A stretch of DNA of 64,000 bases from Bacteroidota bacterium (GTDB taxonomy: Bacteria > Bacteroidota > Bacteroidia > Chitinophagales > Chitinophagaceae), in assembly GCA_018267615.1 (NCBI GenBank), contig JAFDYD010000010.1, positions 15,400-79,399 on the forward strand. The letters run 5' to 3'. The position numbers and the translations under genes are program-made. Within the stretch, counting starts at the first letter, position 1. Every line of letters starts with the position of its first letter. Below, in pieces: positions 45,254-54,383 of the stretch. The notes beneath the pieces were generated by a model, which saw only the letters and a list, made by a program, of their open reading frames with translations, was not told where the DNA came from and did no database searches.

Positions 45254-46306
45254 ATGACGCATCAAAAAATAGATCAGCTCGAAGAAAGAGACCTACTTTC
45301 AATAACCCGTTCACCGGGCGCCCAGTATATCGTGGTAAATGCGAAAGAAATCATCACTGAATGCTATGCCGGCGAGGCCGATGTCTTCAACAAAATACCT
45401 GTTAGTTGTTCAACAACTTTCAATGCTTTTTCTATCACCAAGACTGCAACCGCAGCCGCAATATTGAAACTCGCAGAGCAGAAAAGAATTTTGCTTTCTG
45501 ATTTTGTCAACCCAATGTTCAACGAGTATCATTTTCAATATCCGTTTACGATTGAACAATTGGTTGCACACCAGGCGGGATTCGGCGATCCTATTCCTAT
45601 TTCTTGGATTCATTTGGCGTCGGAAGAAAATAGGTTTAATGAAAGTAAATTCATTACACGTATCATCGATGAAAATTCAAAGCAGAAATTCAAACCCGGA
45701 ACTAAGTTTTCCTATTCAAGCGTTGGGTATTTGTTGCTTTCGCGGATCATAGAAAAAGTATCGGGTGAATCTTACGACGAGTATATCAGGAATAATATTA
45801 TTCCGACACCAGAGAATCAAAGCTGTTTGGATTTCTTTATTCATAATGAAGCAACGCAGGCTGTAGGCTATAATTCTCGCTTTTCCTTTTCCAATATTTT
45901 ATTGAGTTTTTTCCTGGATAGAAAAAAATTTATCAAAGGAAATTTTGGAACACTGACTGCATTCAATAATTTTTATGTGAATGGAAAAGGGTATGGCGGA
46001 TTGATTGGAAATGTACGGGGACTGGCTGCTTACATGCAGTCATACTTGAGCGGAAAAATATTCAAAGAAAAATCTACCCAAGAAATGATGTTCACCGAAC
46101 AAAAGGGTGGAATGGCACTCGGTTGGTTTACCGGGCAATTGGACGGAGAGAAGTATGTTTGTCATGCCGGTGGTGGTGGCGGATATTATTGTGAGATCAG
46201 GATTTATCCCGAATTAAAGATTGCAACCGCATTACTCCGCAATAAGAGTGGATTTCGCGATTTGCGTTTGTTAGATAAGGTCGATTCGAAAACAATCTTC
46301 AGTTAA
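45254..46306 (+). CDS. Class C beta-lactamase-fold serine hydrolase
   Basis: 350 residues from MTHQKIDQLEER; the longer frame from 45161 overlaps the regulator and is not signal-like. The S-x-x-K motif is present (FSITKTAT), the Tyr motif reads SYSSVGY (Ser in place of the usual Asn), and HAGGGGG replaces the KTG box as in esterases and D-aminopeptidases of this clan. No signal peptide from this start, so it is probably cytoplasmic or uses an unseen signal. Esterase or peptidase rather than antibiotic resistance. Its stop overlaps the stop of the convergent hydrolase gene. Confidence 0.85.
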   Translation: MTHQKIDQLEERDLLSITRSPGAQYIVVNAKEIITECYAGEADVFNKIPVSCSTTFNAFSITKTATAAAILKLAEQKRILLSDFVNPMFNEYHFQYPFTIEQLVAHQAGFGDPIPISWIHLASEENRFNESKFITRIIDENSKQKFKPGTKFSYSSVGYLLLSRIIEKVSGESYDEYIRNNIIPTPENQSCLDFFIHNEATQAVGYNSRFSFSNILLSFFLDRKKFIKGNFGTLTAFNNFYVNGKGYGGLIGNVRGLAAYMQSYLSGKIFKEKSTQEMMFTEQKGGMALGWFTGQLDGEKYVCHAGGGGGYYCEIRIYPELKIATALLRNKSGFRDLRLLDKVDSKTIFS

Positions 46307-47358
46307 TCTTTGCCCGATAAAAAAGAACTTACTGCTGCTTTCGTTTTTTCGCCTTCGCACCCGGGCGCGATATGACCGCAATCGCTTTCCAGTTCCACAA
46401 GATTTGCATGCAGGTAGCCCGCGAATTTCGCTGCGGGTATCGGGTTCACCATATGATCCTGTTTGGATGTGATGACGAGCATTTTTGCATGGATTTTTTT
46501 TGCAGTTTCTTCCAATGAACCGCCTTTCGTGATATCATTGCCAAGCATCGCTTGTAATTGACGAATGCGATTGTTCCAGTCAAACCTATCGGTACCGGAT
46601 ATACGAAGAAGCCAGTTGTCGAAACTATCTCTGGTAACCTGGGTAGCAAGTGCTGACGGCGTTGTTAATGCCAGTTCATGCATGATGGATGCAGCGGGTA
46701 TCGGCGGATTGCCTTTGTATTTTCCATTGTGATAAGCAGTATCGCGGCGAATCGCCTGCATTTCTCCGTTCCATAATAACATATCAGCGGCATCCAATTG
46801 CGGTGAGCCGACGATAGGAATGATCTTGTCTGCGAAATCCGGGTAGCTGACTGACCACTGAAACGCCTGCATGCCGCCCATCGAAATTCCTGCAATCGCA
46901 AACACATGTTGTAGCTTGAAATGTTTTGTTGCCAGGATATATTCCGATTCTACCATATCTCTAATCGAAAAAACCGGGAATGAAAGTCCGGGTTGACGCT
47001 TGCTATTAGAAGGCGAAGAAGATACACCATCGCCGAGGGCATCTATGAGAATTAAAAAATATTCGTTGGTATCTATTAACTGTCCGGCGACAGTGCCCTC
47101 AAGAATTTCTGTCGTCCCGGTGAACCATGTTGGGAAAATAATAACATTCGATTTGCTGTCGTTCATTTTTCCATAAGTGCGATATCCCAATTTGCAATCA
47201 TTAATAGTAGAACCGTTTTCCAATTTGAAATTTTCAAGAAATGCAAACTGCTGCTTTGACGAATATTTTTGGGTCTGTGCAAAAGCACTCACGTTACACC
47301 ATAAAATAAAATTCAAGAAGAATATTTTTCTCAGAGTTTGAAATGATGGATGTCGCAT
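46303..47358 (-). CDS. Exported alpha/beta-hydrolase, MetX/homoserine acetyltransferase-like
   Basis: 351 residues from MRHPSFQTLRK with a signal peptide ending SAFAQ (about 28). Alpha/beta-hydrolase_1 fold with nucleophile elbow AGISMGGMQAFQW (Ser), Asp in ITSKQDHMVNP and His in DCGHIAPG. The layout resembles homoserine O-acetyltransferase, but a secreted form is unlikely to do that reaction; such proteins are usually annotated as hydrolases. It converges with the beta-lactamase-fold gene and their stop codons overlap in TTAA at 46303-46306. Confidence 0.87.
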   Translation of the reverse strand: MRHPSFQTLRKIFFLNFILWCNVSAFAQTQKYSSKQQFAFLENFKLENGSTINDCKLGYRTYGKMNDSKSNVIIFPTWFTGTTEILEGTVAGQLIDTNEYFLILIDALGDGVSSSPSNSKRQPGLSFPVFSIRDMVESEYILATKHFKLQHVFAIAGISMGGMQAFQWSVSYPDFADKIIPIVGSPQLDAADMLLWNGEMQAIRRDTAYHNGKYKGNPPIPAASIMHELALTTPSALATQVTRDSFDNWLLRISGTDRFDWNNRIRQLQAMLGNDITKGGSLEETAKKIHAKMLVITSKQDHMVNPIPAAKFAGYLHANLVELESDCGHIAPGCEGEKTKAAVSSFLSGKD

Positions 47359-47468
47359 TGTATTGGAATGAGGGGTAAAAAATTTTTTATCGGCTGCAGA
47401 TACTAAGAGCAATTTAAGCAATTAAACAAATGCCGGGCTGCTTTCACTGTCCGAAAGGTCAACAAAAT

Positions 47469-47544
47469 GCGTCATGCTTTGCGACTTTGCGCCTTTGCGA
47501 GAACATTGTCTCTCGCAAAGGCGCAAAGTCGCAAAGCATGATGC
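47469..47544. repeat. TTTGCG-octamer hairpin, copy 6
   Basis: Arms 47469-47502 and 47511-47544; the one difference is a G-U pair on the plus strand. The middle octamer is ACTTTGCG with the matching change in both arms. 20 nt past the FtsX-like gene stop (minus strand). Confidence 0.92.
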
Positions 47545-47564
47545 ACTCAGCAAAGCAATAGGTA

Positions 47565-49988
47565 TCACTCCGTCCTTAAACTCTTCACCGGGTTTGCCTT
47601 TGCTGCTTTTATTGCCTGGTAACTGATCGTGATCAGTGCAATCAATATGGATAGAAATGCCGACAATGCAAATATCCACCAGGAGAAATCAATTTTATAG
47701 GCGAATCCGTTCAGCCAATCATGCATCGAGTACCAGGCTATCGGCGCGGCAATTAAAAATGCAATGCATATCAATTTTAAAAAATCTTTCGAGAACAAAT
47801 TAAAGATCTGGCTGAGTGATGCGCCCAATACTTTGCGCACGCCAATTTCTTTGATGCGTTGTTCAGCAGCAAACATCACCAGTCCGAATAATCCAAGACA
47901 TGAAATTAAAATCGCGAGCGCAGCAAAAACAATCGAAAGTTTAGATATGACCAATTCACTACCGTATAAATTTTTATATTCCTGGTCAAGGAACTGGTAC
48001 GCGAAAGGATAAGCAGGATTAAGATCCTTATATGCTTTTTCAAGACTTGCCAGCGCTTCTTTTGTTTTGCCCGGCTGTGTTCTTACCATGATCACTCCAA
48101 AATATTCATCCTCTTTGATATCAATGATGATCGGTTTTATGGGTTCGCGAAGAGAAGCCGTGTGATAGTCTTTCAACACAGCAATGATATGACCTTTTTT
48201 TGCCCAGGCCGATATCCATTTGCCAATGGGATTCTTCATACCCATTTCCCTGACGGCTTCTTCATTTACCATGAATGCATCCGTTGAATCAGTAGCAGTC
48301 TCGTGCGAGAAATCACGTCCGTATGCGATATCCATTTTCATGAGTTTAATAAAATCAAATCCAACCGACGAAGGTTTGAAGCCAACATGATCATTTTTTT
48401 GTTTGCCTTCATAATTGATTGCATCTGCCACTACAAAACTCATCTCATGCGGAGTCTCGGAGCTTCGGTCGACCATGGCAATGCCCGGCATATTCGATAC
48501 AGTATTTTTAAATAGCAGGTAATTATCTCTTTTTTGCAATTCGCCTTCTATGCGTATATAAATCAAATTCTCCTTGTCGTATCCAAGATGTGTATTTTGT
48601 ATGAAATTAGTTTGCCGTGAAATAACGATCGTTGCGATGATCAGTGTGATCGAAAGCACAAATTGAAAAACGGTTAACCCTTTTCTGAAAAGAAGAGACG
48701 ACTGTGAGAAACGCACGACTCCTTTTAGAATCCGCACAGGTTGTAGTGAGGAAAGATATAAAGCCGGGTAACTGCCTGCAACAATTCCCGTAATCGCTGT
48801 TATTGCAACCAGCGATAACCAGAATAAAATATTTGTAAAAGGATATTCAATGTGTTTGTTTGTAAAATGATTGAATGCGGGAAGAAATATGAAAAGCAGT
48901 ATCACCGACAATAGCATCGCCATAAAAGCAAACACCAGCGCTTCGCTAAAAAATTGCCCGATTAGATTTCCTCTTGATGAACCAACTACTTTTCTCAATC
49001 CGATTTCCTTTGCACGTTTTACAGATCGTGCAGTGGCAAGGTTCATGAAATTGATACATGCTATGATCAGCAAAAAAATGGCGACGCCGCTAAATATTCT
49101 TATATATTCAATGCGACCTCCGATTGGTTTCCCATTTACAAAAATGGAATGAAGATATTCGTCAGAAAAAAGCTGAAGACCGGCCGTTAATTTAACAGGA
49201 GTATTTTTATCCAATCTCGGTTGAAGAAATTGATTCAATTTTTTTTCGACATCTTTCGCATTGGCATTGTCGGCAAGCATTATAAAAGTTCTGAAATCGA
49301 TCGATCCCATTTCTATTCTTCCCCGCTTAAATGCTTCCCAGCTTAAAAGAAAATCAAATTTTAAAGAACTATTTGACGGCACATTTTCAAAAACGGCGCT
49401 CACGACCAGAGGAAAGTCGTCGCGATTTTCAAAGCGCATGGTTTTGCCGATGGCATTTTGAGGGGTGCCAAAAAATATCTCCGCCATCTTTCGGGAGATG
49501 GCAACATTATTCATATTCTTAAGCGCGTTCTCTGCATTTCCCGCAAGCAGTGTAAAACTGAAAATCTTAAAAAAATCTTCACCCGCACGCGAGCCATCAA
49601 ATTTCATTTTTTTTTCACCTACCTGGAATGTTTCGGGATGACCCCATGGGAGCTCGTAACCAGTGGCATAAAAACATTGGTATTTGATTTCAGGAACCGA
49701 TTGTTTTGCATCTTCCATCAGGAAATTGGCGTTAAGTCCGGTTTTCGATTCAACCATAAATGTTGCGTTGCCACCATCAACCTTTCCATTGGAGGTGCTG
49801 GTTTGATAAACTTTGTAAATGTTTTTACTGTTTGCGTGGAAATTATCGAAGTTTTTTTCGTCCTGTACCCATAGAAAAATAAATAGACAACAGGTCATTC
49901 CCAGGGCAAGTCCAATTACGTTGATAGCGGTATTTGTTTTGTGGCGAAGGATATTCCTCCAGGCGATTTTAATAAAATTTTTCAGCAT
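47565..49988 (-). CDS. FtsX/MacB-like permease without ATPase (3)
   Basis: 807 residues with the same duplicated architecture as the pair at 32492 and 34915: TAINVIGLALGMTCCLFIFLWV, a periplasmic MacB_PCD domain (about 45-250), an FtsX block with AKEIGLRKVVGSS, and a terminal FtsX block with KEIGVRKVLGAS ending NPVKSLRTE. No ATPase, adaptor or outer-membrane partner beside it. Its gene faces away from the other two copies. Substrate unknown. Confidence 0.92.
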   Translation of the reverse strand: MLKNFIKIAWRNILRHKTNTAINVIGLALGMTCCLFIFLWVQDEKNFDNFHANSKNIYKVYQTSTSNGKVDGGNATFMVESKTGLNANFLMEDAKQSVPEIKYQCFYATGYELPWGHPETFQVGEKKMKFDGSRAGEDFFKIFSFTLLAGNAENALKNMNNVAISRKMAEIFFGTPQNAIGKTMRFENRDDFPLVVSAVFENVPSNSSLKFDFLLSWEAFKRGRIEMGSIDFRTFIMLADNANAKDVEKKLNQFLQPRLDKNTPVKLTAGLQLFSDEYLHSIFVNGKPIGGRIEYIRIFSGVAIFLLIIACINFMNLATARSVKRAKEIGLRKVVGSSRGNLIGQFFSEALVFAFMAMLLSVILLFIFLPAFNHFTNKHIEYPFTNILFWLSLVAITAITGIVAGSYPALYLSSLQPVRILKGVVRFSQSSLLFRKGLTVFQFVLSITLIIATIVISRQTNFIQNTHLGYDKENLIYIRIEGELQKRDNYLLFKNTVSNMPGIAMVDRSSETPHEMSFVVADAINYEGKQKNDHVGFKPSSVGFDFIKLMKMDIAYGRDFSHETATDSTDAFMVNEEAVREMGMKNPIGKWISAWAKKGHIIAVLKDYHTASLREPIKPIIIDIKEDEYFGVIMVRTQPGKTKEALASLEKAYKDLNPAYPFAYQFLDQEYKNLYGSELVISKLSIVFAALAILISCLGLFGLVMFAAEQRIKEIGVRKVLGASLSQIFNLFSKDFLKLICIAFLIAAPIAWYSMHDWLNGFAYKIDFSWWIFALSAFLSILIALITISYQAIKAAKANPVKSLRTE

Positions 49989-50187
49989 GCGTTGCGTTTA
50001 CAAAATCGCATCAAATGCTGCGCTGGAATATCAAAAAAGGGTTGTCAGTTTTTTTCAAGTTATTTCACGACTGATTATCATCGCCTTTGATTTCTTTTTT
50101 TGGCGATCGATTTTCTTTTCAAAAGAATTTCCGGGATTTTTAGTGTTCGATTTTGATACAATCGATGTTCGGATACCTGCGTTCGTA

Positions 50188-50631
50188 TTATTTTCTATAA
50201 ACCCATTCCCACACTTCGCCATCATCCGGATCATTTATTTCGCCGGCGAATTCGAAATTGTTTTTTTCAAGTATCCTCGTAGAAAAATTATTTTCGGGAA
50301 GCGTTCTTGCAGTGATTTTTACCGAGGGATCTGTTTTGAGAGAAAGATCCACCAGTAATTTACATACTGCGGTGCCGACTCCTTTTTGTTGATATGGCTC
50401 AAACACGCCGTACGAAATTTCGATGGCGCCATTAACCGGAGGCCCTTTGAATCCGGCGGCCGCTATATAATGTCCGTTTTGTTTTACATAATAGCCAATC
50501 CAGGGCGGGACGAATCCAACTCTCTGGTAAAAATCAACGGACATACAAATACTCTCTTTGCATAGAGGATCATTTATAAATTCTTTATTGTCTTCGATCT
50601 GCGCTTTGATTGGAACAAGCTCCATTGTCAT
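50188..50631 (-). CDS. GNAT-family N-acetyltransferase
   Basis: 147 residues. GNAT fold with the acetyl-CoA pyrophosphate loop PYQQKGVGTAVCKLL and a C-terminal RILEKNNFEFAGEI strand-helix pattern. RimJ/RimL-like or small-molecule acetylation; the acceptor is unknown. It precedes the minus-strand SPI gene's end by a hairpin and starts 44 codons of noncoding DNA downstream of the FtsX-like gene's promoter region. Confidence 0.88.
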   Translation of the reverse strand: MTMELVPIKAQIEDNKEFINDPLCKESICMSVDFYQRVGFVPPWIGYYVKQNGHYIAAAGFKGPPVNGAIEISYGVFEPYQQKGVGTAVCKLLVDLSLKTDPSVKITARTLPENNFSTRILEKNNFEFAGEINDPDDGEVWEWVYRK

Positions 50632-50642
50632 AATTTAGATGC

Positions 50643-50713
50643 CCTATTCTTTGCGTCATTGCGCCTTTGCGAGAGATATTTTCTCGCAAAGGCGCAATGA
50701 CGCAAAGAATAGG
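50643..50713. repeat. TTTGCG-octamer hairpin, copy 7 (32-bp perfect arms)
   Basis: Arms 50643-50674 and 50682-50713 identical; loop 7 nt. The middle unit TCATTGCG is unique to this copy and is matched by CGCAATGA on the other arm. Confidence 0.93.
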
Positions 50714-50722
50714 AATTGTTTT

Positions 50723-51586
50723 TTAACTCAAAAACTTCTTTAAATAATCCGCATTATTTTTTGCGCTCTGCATTGTTGTTTCTTCGAAATATCTTGATTG
50801 TTCAACAAAAAAATAAATCACGCCATTATCCAAAGCAGTTTGGATAAGCGATGGATAATTGATAATGCCTTCTCCAAGATCACAGGCTGATTCATCCTGG
50901 CTCCCCGCCGGCAAACGTTTTTTCATAACATCTCGCATATGGCAAAGTCTGAAACGGTCTTTGTATTTTTTCAAATATGCTTCTGGATCCTGGCCTTCTG
51001 TTACCGTATAATAAAAATCCATTTGATAATCTACCAGGTCCTTATCCGTATTCTCTAACAATACATCGATTGGGAATTGTCCATCTATTTTTTTATAAGG
51101 ATAATCATGCGCATGGTATCCAAAACGAATTCCGGTTTGTTTGCAAATCTTTCCCCGATTATTAAAATCGTCTGCAATTCTTTTAAAATCGTCAATGGAT
51201 TTTTGGGGACCTTTCCATGGACAAATCAAATATTTCATACCAATCTCTGCGGCCTCTGCCGCTTTTTTTTCAAAAGGTATTTCATCATCGTCATAATGCG
51301 TGGAGATCAGGTTCAATCCATAACCCGAAGAAACTTTTTTAAATTCCTTGTTTGTCATTCCCCAAAACATTCCTTTTTCGCTTTTGAAACTTTCAATTTG
51401 CGAGTAACCCATATCGCCCAAAATGCGCAACACGGTTTTTGGATCTTTTTCCATTACATCACGAACCATATATAGTTGAATACCGAATGCATTCAGCTTT
51501 GGTTCCTTAAACAATTCCGATTTTAAAAAAGGAATGGATAAGGCAAGCGTGCCGCTATTACGGATAAAAGATCTTCGGTTAAGCAT
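50723..51586 (-). CDS. Tat-exported sugar isomerase/epimerase-like TIM barrel
   Basis: 287 residues. The N-terminus has a twin-arginine pattern (NRRSFIRNSGTLALSIPFL). AP_endonuc_2 fold: GIQLYMVRDVMEKD at strand 1, GIRFGYHAHDYPYK and VDYQMDFYYTVTEGQDP further on, and RLCHMRDV near the end. Such exported SPI proteins accompany oxidoreductases in Bacteroidota; the next gene upstream on the strand is a GMC oxidoreductase. It may act on 3-keto-sugars, but that is an inference from neighbourhood. Confidence 0.85.
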   Translation of the reverse strand: MLNRRSFIRNSGTLALSIPFLKSELFKEPKLNAFGIQLYMVRDVMEKDPKTVLRILGDMGYSQIESFKSEKGMFWGMTNKEFKKVSSGYGLNLISTHYDDDEIPFEKKAAEAAEIGMKYLICPWKGPQKSIDDFKRIADDFNNRGKICKQTGIRFGYHAHDYPYKKIDGQFPIDVLLENTDKDLVDYQMDFYYTVTEGQDPEAYLKKYKDRFRLCHMRDVMKKRLPAGSQDESACDLGEGIINYPSLIQTALDNGVIYFFVEQSRYFEETTMQSAKNNADYLKKFLS

Positions 51587-51624
51587 GGTGTTTATGTTAG
51601 TTGTTTATTTATCAGGAGCGTGTG

Positions 51625-51706
51625 AGGTGTAGGGTGTAGGGTGTAAGGTATATGGTATATGGTGTAAGGAATAGCTAGTTGCCATACCCTAAACCCTACA
51701 CCTTCA
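51625..51706. repeat. GTGTAGG-heptamer inverted repeat
   Basis: The left run is of TGTAGGG, TGTAGGG, TGTAAGG, TATATGG, TATATGG heptamers; the right arm is shorter (CCATACCCTAAACCCTACAC). Unequal unit number between arms. Confidence 0.75.
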
Positions 51707-51738
51707 ACCTTTCCTTTCCAGTCCATTTTGTTCCTATC

Positions 51739-53433
51739 TCACAGGTTTCCTTTTTTCAATTCATCCACAGCGAAGTTCGCAGCTCTTGCTGCAAACGCCA
51801 TATATAAAATTGACGGACTTTGATTTCCTGTAGTCGTCATGCACGCTCCGTCGGTTACGAAAACATTTTTGCACAAATGGAACTGGTTATGCTTATTCAA
51901 TAATGAAGTTTTTGGATCATTTCCCATTCTGCATCCGCCCATTTCGTGGATATCCAGTCCTGGCGCTTGTTTCGTGTCATGCGTTACTATATTCTCAATA
52001 CCTGCAACGCGCATCATTTCTGAACTCTGTTCCAGGAAATCTTTTACCATCTTGTCATCGTTGTCATCGTAAGCAACGGACGTTATCAGTTGCGGTATTC
52101 CCCATGGATCTTTTTGATCTTTGCTCAACCGCACATGATTTGTTTCTTTTGGAATTGTTTCACCTTGCATATACATTCCTGCTTGCCATGGTCCGGGTTC
52201 TGTCATCGAATCTTTATAATCTGCACCGATCCCTTCGATACTACCATCCTGGAAAATACCTCTGCGCGCTGCCCAAACAAAAGTGAGAAAGCCACCGATA
52301 TAATCTGTATCCTGTTTGTGCAAATTTCTATAGTTCGCAATCATCGGGCTTGTTGGATTGCGACCAAAAGTATATTGATCTTTGAAGCCATTATATGTAC
52401 CGCGAACACCGGCGCGATAATTATGAAACGCGATAAATTTTCCCAGTAGCCCGTTATCATTTCCCAATCCGTTTGGAAAACGATTCGAAACGGAATTCAA
52501 TAAGATGAGATTTGAATTTAAGCAGGCAGCATTTACGAAAATAACTTTTGCAAAATATTCCACCGATTGCTTTGTGTTGGCGTCGATAATGCGCACACCG
52601 GTTGCTTTTCCTTTTTTATCGTCATAGATGATCGAATGCACTACAGAAAATGGGCGAATCGTTAGGTTGCCTGTTTTTTTTGCCCAGGGAAGTGTAGATG
52701 ACACCGAACTAAAATATCCTCCGAAAGGACAACCTCTTGTACAGAGATCCCTGGCCTGGCATTGTCCGCGTCCTTGTTGAATATGAATCGGCTCGGGTTT
52801 CGTAAGATGCGCCCAGCGCGTCCGCACCATAAAGCGATCCTTATAATGTGCACTTATTTTTTTCTGCATTTCCGCTTCAAGACAATTGAATTCGAAAGGA
52901 GGAAGATAATCTCCATCGGGCATCGCTTCCAATCCATCTTTCCCTCCGCAGATGCCTGCAAATTTTTCAACATGAGAATACCATGGAGCGATGTCGTCAT
53001 AACGTATCGGCCAATCGACAGCATAACCGTAACGCATAGGCGCAGTAAATTCAAAATTGCTCCATCGCTGACATGCTCTTCCCCACATGATTGATTTACC
53101 TCCCACGTGATAACCTCTTATCCAATCGAATGGTTTTTCCTGTATATAAGGATGCTCGGCATCTTTTACAAAAAAATGATGCGTGTCTTCTCCAAATGCA
53201 TAGCACTTGCTGATAACGGGATTGTCTTTAATAATAGCTGCTGGTTCCGTCATGCGATGCGGAAAATCCCATGGATTTTTTGTGGCGGTAGGATAGTCCT
53301 TGATATGTTCGATATTGCGGCCTCTTTCGAGTACAAGCGTTTTCAATCCGCGGTCACAAAGTTCTTTGGCTGACCAACCACCGCTGATACCAGAACCGAT
53401 GACAATTGCATCATAAGTATTTTGATCTCCCAT
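51739..53433 (-). CDS. GMC-family flavin oxidoreductase (gluconate 2-dehydrogenase/glucoside 3-dehydrogenase type)
   Basis: 564 residues from MGDQNTYDAIVIGSG; the longer frame to 53550 comes from the octamer hairpin. FAD-binding motif GSGISGGWSAKELCDRG (about 11-27) and LERG. The cysteine-bearing motif CTRGCPFGGYFS (about 228-239) and C-terminal GGCRMG with a FVTDGACMTTTGNQSPS block are typical of the membrane-bound type that works with a small Tat-exported subunit; that subunit is not seen nearby. Oxidises sugars or glycosides, passing electrons to the respiratory chain. The TIM-barrel protein lies 152 nt downstream. Confidence 0.88.
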   Translation of the reverse strand: MGDQNTYDAIVIGSGISGGWSAKELCDRGLKTLVLERGRNIEHIKDYPTATKNPWDFPHRMTEPAAIIKDNPVISKCYAFGEDTHHFFVKDAEHPYIQEKPFDWIRGYHVGGKSIMWGRACQRWSNFEFTAPMRYGYAVDWPIRYDDIAPWYSHVEKFAGICGGKDGLEAMPDGDYLPPFEFNCLEAEMQKKISAHYKDRFMVRTRWAHLTKPEPIHIQQGRGQCQARDLCTRGCPFGGYFSSVSSTLPWAKKTGNLTIRPFSVVHSIIYDDKKGKATGVRIIDANTKQSVEYFAKVIFVNAACLNSNLILLNSVSNRFPNGLGNDNGLLGKFIAFHNYRAGVRGTYNGFKDQYTFGRNPTSPMIANYRNLHKQDTDYIGGFLTFVWAARRGIFQDGSIEGIGADYKDSMTEPGPWQAGMYMQGETIPKETNHVRLSKDQKDPWGIPQLITSVAYDDNDDKMVKDFLEQSSEMMRVAGIENIVTHDTKQAPGLDIHEMGGCRMGNDPKTSLLNKHNQFHLCKNVFVTDGACMTTTGNQSPSILYMAFAARAANFAVDELKKGNL

Positions 53434-53484
53434 ATAGCAGTCGTTTAAAGTAAATTTAGTTCTAATAAAAATACTAAAACATTC

Positions 53485-53543
53485 TTTGCGATTTTGCGCC
53501 TTTGCGTGAAAACTTTTCTCGCAAAGGCGCAAAATCGCAAAGT
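53485..53543. repeat. TTTGCG-octamer hairpin, copy 8 (divergent region)
   Basis: Octamers CTTTGCG, ATTTTGCG, CCTTTGCG in both arms, exact over about 23 bp. Located between divergent GMC and DUF4287 genes. Confidence 0.92.
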
Positions 53544-53661
53544 TTAGCAAAAGAATATTTCAAATATGGTTGAAAACATGATTTCAAACTGTATGATATT
53601 CTTGTCGCAATCAACCCACAGAATGTCGCAATTTCCATCTTAGAAAAACATCGTTATTGAT

Positions 53662-53669
53662 TAGGTTTG
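53662..53669 (+). promoter_or_regulatory. Candidate Bacteroidota -7 box (TAGGTTTG)
   Basis: Exact TAnnTTTG match, 20 nt before the ATG at 53690. A -33 TTTG at the expected spacing is not clear. Confidence 0.45.
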
Positions 53670-53689
53670 TACTCATAAAATTTTATATC

Positions 53690-53902
53690 ATGTCATTTCA
53701 AGCCTATCTCGACAATATCAAAGCAAAAACAGGAAAATCTCCCGCGGATTTTAAAAAACTCGCAGCAAAAAAAGGTTTATTAAAGCCAGGAACAAAAGCA
53801 GGTGAAATTGTAAGCTGGCTTAAAAAAGATTTTGATCTTGGGCATGGTCATGCGATGGCGATTTACAAAGTATTTAAAGATGCGGGTGAATTTGAACCTT
53901 GA
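53690..53902 (+). CDS. DUF4287 small protein
   Basis: 70 residues from MSFQAYLDNIKAK, the usual family start; an ATG 11 codons upstream is unlikely. The sequence KTGKSPADFKKLA, KAGEIVSWLKKDFDLGHGHAMAIYKV matches DUF4287, a small helical domain often fused to DUF5655-like modules and seen alone in Bacteroidota. Function unknown; cytoplasmic. Confidence 0.9.
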   Translation: MSFQAYLDNIKAKTGKSPADFKKLAAKKGLLKPGTKAGEIVSWLKKDFDLGHGHAMAIYKVFKDAGEFEP

Positions 53903-53912
53903 TTAAAAAATT

Positions 53913-53971
53913 CTTTGCGGTTTTGCGCCTTTGCGTGAAAACTTTTCTCGCAAAGGCGCAGAGCCGCAAAG
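53913..53971. repeat. TTTGCG-octamer hairpin, copy 9 (convergent)
   Basis: The left middle unit GTTTTGCG faces GCAGAGCC on the right; both differences are U-G pairs in plus-strand RNA. 10 nt after the DUF4287 stop. Confidence 0.92.
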
Positions 53972-53977
53972 CGTATT

Positions 53978-54217
53978 TTAGTCGGGTTTAGTTTTTCGTT
54001 TTAACAAGGCTGATATCCCTATCAATATCCAGACAACATTCACTACGACGGAAGGTATTGCGTTATGATAAAAAGTGTTTACGATCAGGCAGGCGCTTCC
54101 AACAATGTTCAACATGTAGTAAGAAATACTGTTCGCAGACATCCTCTTAAAAATATTCATCGCGTAAGCATATATCACCAAAAACGAACCGATCCATCCG
54201 ATAATATCTACGATCAT
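53978..54217 (-). CDS. Three-helix small membrane protein (CBU_0592-like)
   Basis: 79 residues with helices at about 3-21, 28-48 and 54-72: IIGWIGSFLVIYAYAMNI, YYMLNIVGSACLIVNTFY and PSVVVNVVWILIGISALL. The pattern GWIGSFLVIYAY and the Asn in the second helix match a small family sometimes annotated CBU_0592. Function unknown. Convergent to the DUF4287 gene. Confidence 0.75.
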   Translation of the reverse strand: MIVDIIGWIGSFLVIYAYAMNIFKRMSANSISYYMLNIVGSACLIVNTFYHNAIPSVVVNVVWILIGISALLKRKTKPD

Positions 54218-54383
54218 TTAAGTTTATTTACGCGAAACTAACTTTTCCATATTAAAAAACTGTTATGTATCGTCGTCCGGCAAGATTCTGTTCTCGACAT
54301 TCTCGTTCAAAAAAATTTAATATGGCCGAATGTTTACTGTGTTTGAGCAGTAAAATGCAACTTGCAATTAAATTTTATCAGCT

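Noticed and set aside
45254..46306. Antibiotic-resistance beta-lactamase
   Set aside because: The Tyr motif lacks the usual Asn, HAG replaces KTG, and no signal peptide is seen; esterase/peptidase-like is safer.
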